A DNA stretch of 64,000 bases from Lepturacanthus savala (taxonomy: Eukaryota; Chordata; Actinopteri; Scombriformes; Trichiuridae): NCBI GenBank assembly GCA_030544235.1, contig CM060466.1:2055092-2119091 (forward strand). The letters are read 5' to 3'. The notes below the pieces were generated by a model, which was not told the origin of the DNA, made no database searches, and saw only the letters and a program-made list of their open reading frames with translations. Position numbers and translations under genes: made by a program. This document shows, in pieces, positions 62,514 through 64,000 of the stretch (within the stretch, counting starts at the first letter, position 1; the number at the start of each line of letters is the position of its first letter).

Positions 62514-63697
62514 TCAGCACTTGATCTTCTTGACGTAGTTGTCCACCACCTCTGGTGTGACGCTCTCGTCTTCCTCCACGTTGTCCGTCACAGACTTGCC
62601 GACCAGCTGGAAGATGTCCTCCGCCGCGACGCCCATGGGCTCGGCCACCTTCACCGTCAGCATGTCCAGAGTCAGGACACTTCCTTTGGGGATCTTCACT
62701 TTGGCCACAACGGATTTACCCAGCTGGAGAGAAAAAAAATGAGGGAGTGAGAATTTATTTTACAAGAGAATTCAACTGTTTTACTACCTGAAGAATGAAA
62801 ATGTGGCTTAACCTCTGGAGACACACTGTACCGTGGGTTGAGGGGTTATTTATGGCAATACTACTCTTCTGTGATTGGTTTCTATGCACAAATGACAACA
62901 ATTGTGGTCTCAAAGAGTTGGGAAACAGCCCCAGCTTGAAAGCAAATAATGACTATGAAGTGGTTTGATGGACAGCAGGGCAAACCAATGGAAATTTCCC
63001 ATAATGAGACCATCCAGATCTGATAGCCAACAGCCAGGGCTTTAGACCAACATGTGTCTTAAGAGGTTAAACACATTTTAAAAGACGAGGATATCTCACC
63101 TTGTCGTGGCACGGACGCTCACAGGGTAACATCTGCTTGAGGCCGCTGCCCATCGCCCTCTCCACCAGTCTGATGGAACGGACCAGCTCGGTCAGCTCAG
63201 AGGGAACCAGTGAGGCTGAGTGGTCGTTTCCTTTCCATGTCTTGTCCAAAGTTATGTGACGCTCCACGACTTTTGCCCCCAGAGCTACGGCCGCCACCGA
63301 AATGCTGATCCCAGACTCGTGGCCAGAATACCCAATGGGGATATCTGGAAATTCCTTCTGGTACTCCTGTTGTTGACAAGCACACAAGAAAAAAATGTTG
63401 GTTCTAGTAATAGCCTGGCCGGTATTAGAGACCAGCCTTTGACCCAGCCGCCCCCCACAGGGTTAAAGTTAATGGTGTGAAATCATTTAAAAGAACTTCT
63501 AAAAACCACTTTTATAGAAAACTATTATTCTGATGTATTTACCGTGATCACTCTGAGGTTGACATCCTCAGCTTCCAGTGGATAGGCGCTGGTGCACTGC
63601 AGGATTGTAAAGTTTTGGTTGTGCTCCTTCACCGTCTTATAGACCCGACGCATTGTCTCCATGGACTGCATCCCACTGGACACCACCATGGGACGTC
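62514..63697 (-). CDS. nans: N-acetylneuraminate (sialic acid) synthase, C-terminal three exons
   Basis: A cytosolic enzyme that condenses ManNAc-6-phosphate with phosphoenolpyruvate to give Neu5Ac-9-phosphate. Exons in coding order: 63697-63543, 63366-63100 and 62723-62514 (stop at 62516-62514); introns are GT-AG. The first exon opens with an incomplete codon, so the gene continues past the right edge of the window. About 209 of roughly 359 residues are present. The TIM-barrel part shows GRPMVVSSGMQSMETM, LQCTSAYPLEAEDVNLRVI, PIGYSGHESGISISVAAVAL, VVERHITLDKTWKGNDHSAS and ELVRSIRLVERAMG. The last exon is the antifreeze-like/SAF domain (LGKSVVAKVKIPKGSVLTLD through VDNYVKKIKC), ending like the human protein. 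Teleosts can have nansa and nansb; which one this is cannot be told here. It lies in tandem with slc24a2. Confidence 0.93.
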
Positions 63698-64000
63698 CTG
63701 ACACAGACACAAACATTATTATAACATGGGGAGAAAGAAAAATCTGGTTTTCTACACATTAACTATTTGAAAATTCCAGACTTTTATGTAGGTTTTCCAG
63801 ATAGTATTGATGGCCAAGCACAAATAACCGTCCATTTCCCTTTAACATACTGAATAAATAATATTATTGTTTCTCTGATATTTTCAAAAAAATAATTGAA
63901 ATAAGTCAAGTAAGTGATTGTGTCCAAGGAAACAATAATGAACGCAGGCATAAAGATTTCCTTATGAAAAGATGTAGTTTTCTACATTACTGTTCAAAGG
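63698..64000 (-). other. nans intron reaching the window edge
   Basis: Starts at the acceptor TGTCAG before the 63697 exon. No further exon can be identified before the end of the window. Confidence 0.6.

Overview
This window is nuclear DNA from a ray-finned fish, most likely a percomorph teleost. The genes are vertebrate genes split by GT-AG introns. The non-coding DNA is rich in (CA/TG)n and (TA)n microsatellites, short inverted-repeat transposons and a tRNA-derived SINE of teleost type. There are no bacterial-style operons, no CRISPR array and no recognisable tRNA or rRNA gene.

Layout. (1) 1-2395: the last two coding exons and 3' UTR of an FGF9/16/20-subfamily gene, most likely fgf20, on the + strand; its first exon lies before the window. 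(2) About 2.4-32.7 kb: a 30-kb interval with no protein-coding gene that I can support. It holds microsatellites, several MITE-like elements, a SINE with a clear 14-bp target-site duplication, a LINE relic and a repeat family I do not recognise in three copies. (3) 32784-37282: a complete 12-exon importin-alpha gene, best matched to kpna7 (520 aa), + strand. (4) 38163-41152: a complete 5-exon xpa gene (275 aa), - strand, convergent with kpna7. (5) 45606-56414: a complete 9-coding-exon slc24a2 (NCKX2, 648 aa), - strand, with a likely 5' non-coding exon near 57.9-58.1 kb. (6) 62514-63697: the last three exons of nans (sialic acid synthase), - strand, continuing beyond the window.

The genes do not form a pathway: secreted growth factor, nuclear import adaptor, nucleotide-excision-repair scaffold, K+-dependent Na+/Ca2+ exchanger and sialic acid biosynthesis. 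From general knowledge, XPA, NANS and SLC24A2 are all on human chromosome 9, so the right half looks like an ancient linkage block. Every exon junction was placed by reading frame, splice dinucleotides and phase, and the phases close without gaps in kpna7, xpa, slc24a2 and the nans part.

I found no convincing undescribed biological system. The most useful leads are: an unidentified interspersed repeat in three copies (11.8, 15.3 and 22.9 kb); a three-unit inverted/tandem repeat just upstream of kpna7; an inverted SINE pair between xpa and slc24a2 with a 12-bp target duplication; CA repeats directly after two consecutive slc24a2 donor sites; a TGGA minisatellite with a ~116-bp higher-order duplication beside another slc24a2 donor; and a Gly-to-Ala change in the XPA motif known to bind ERCC1. 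Family assignments come from memory of the protein families; no database search was possible.
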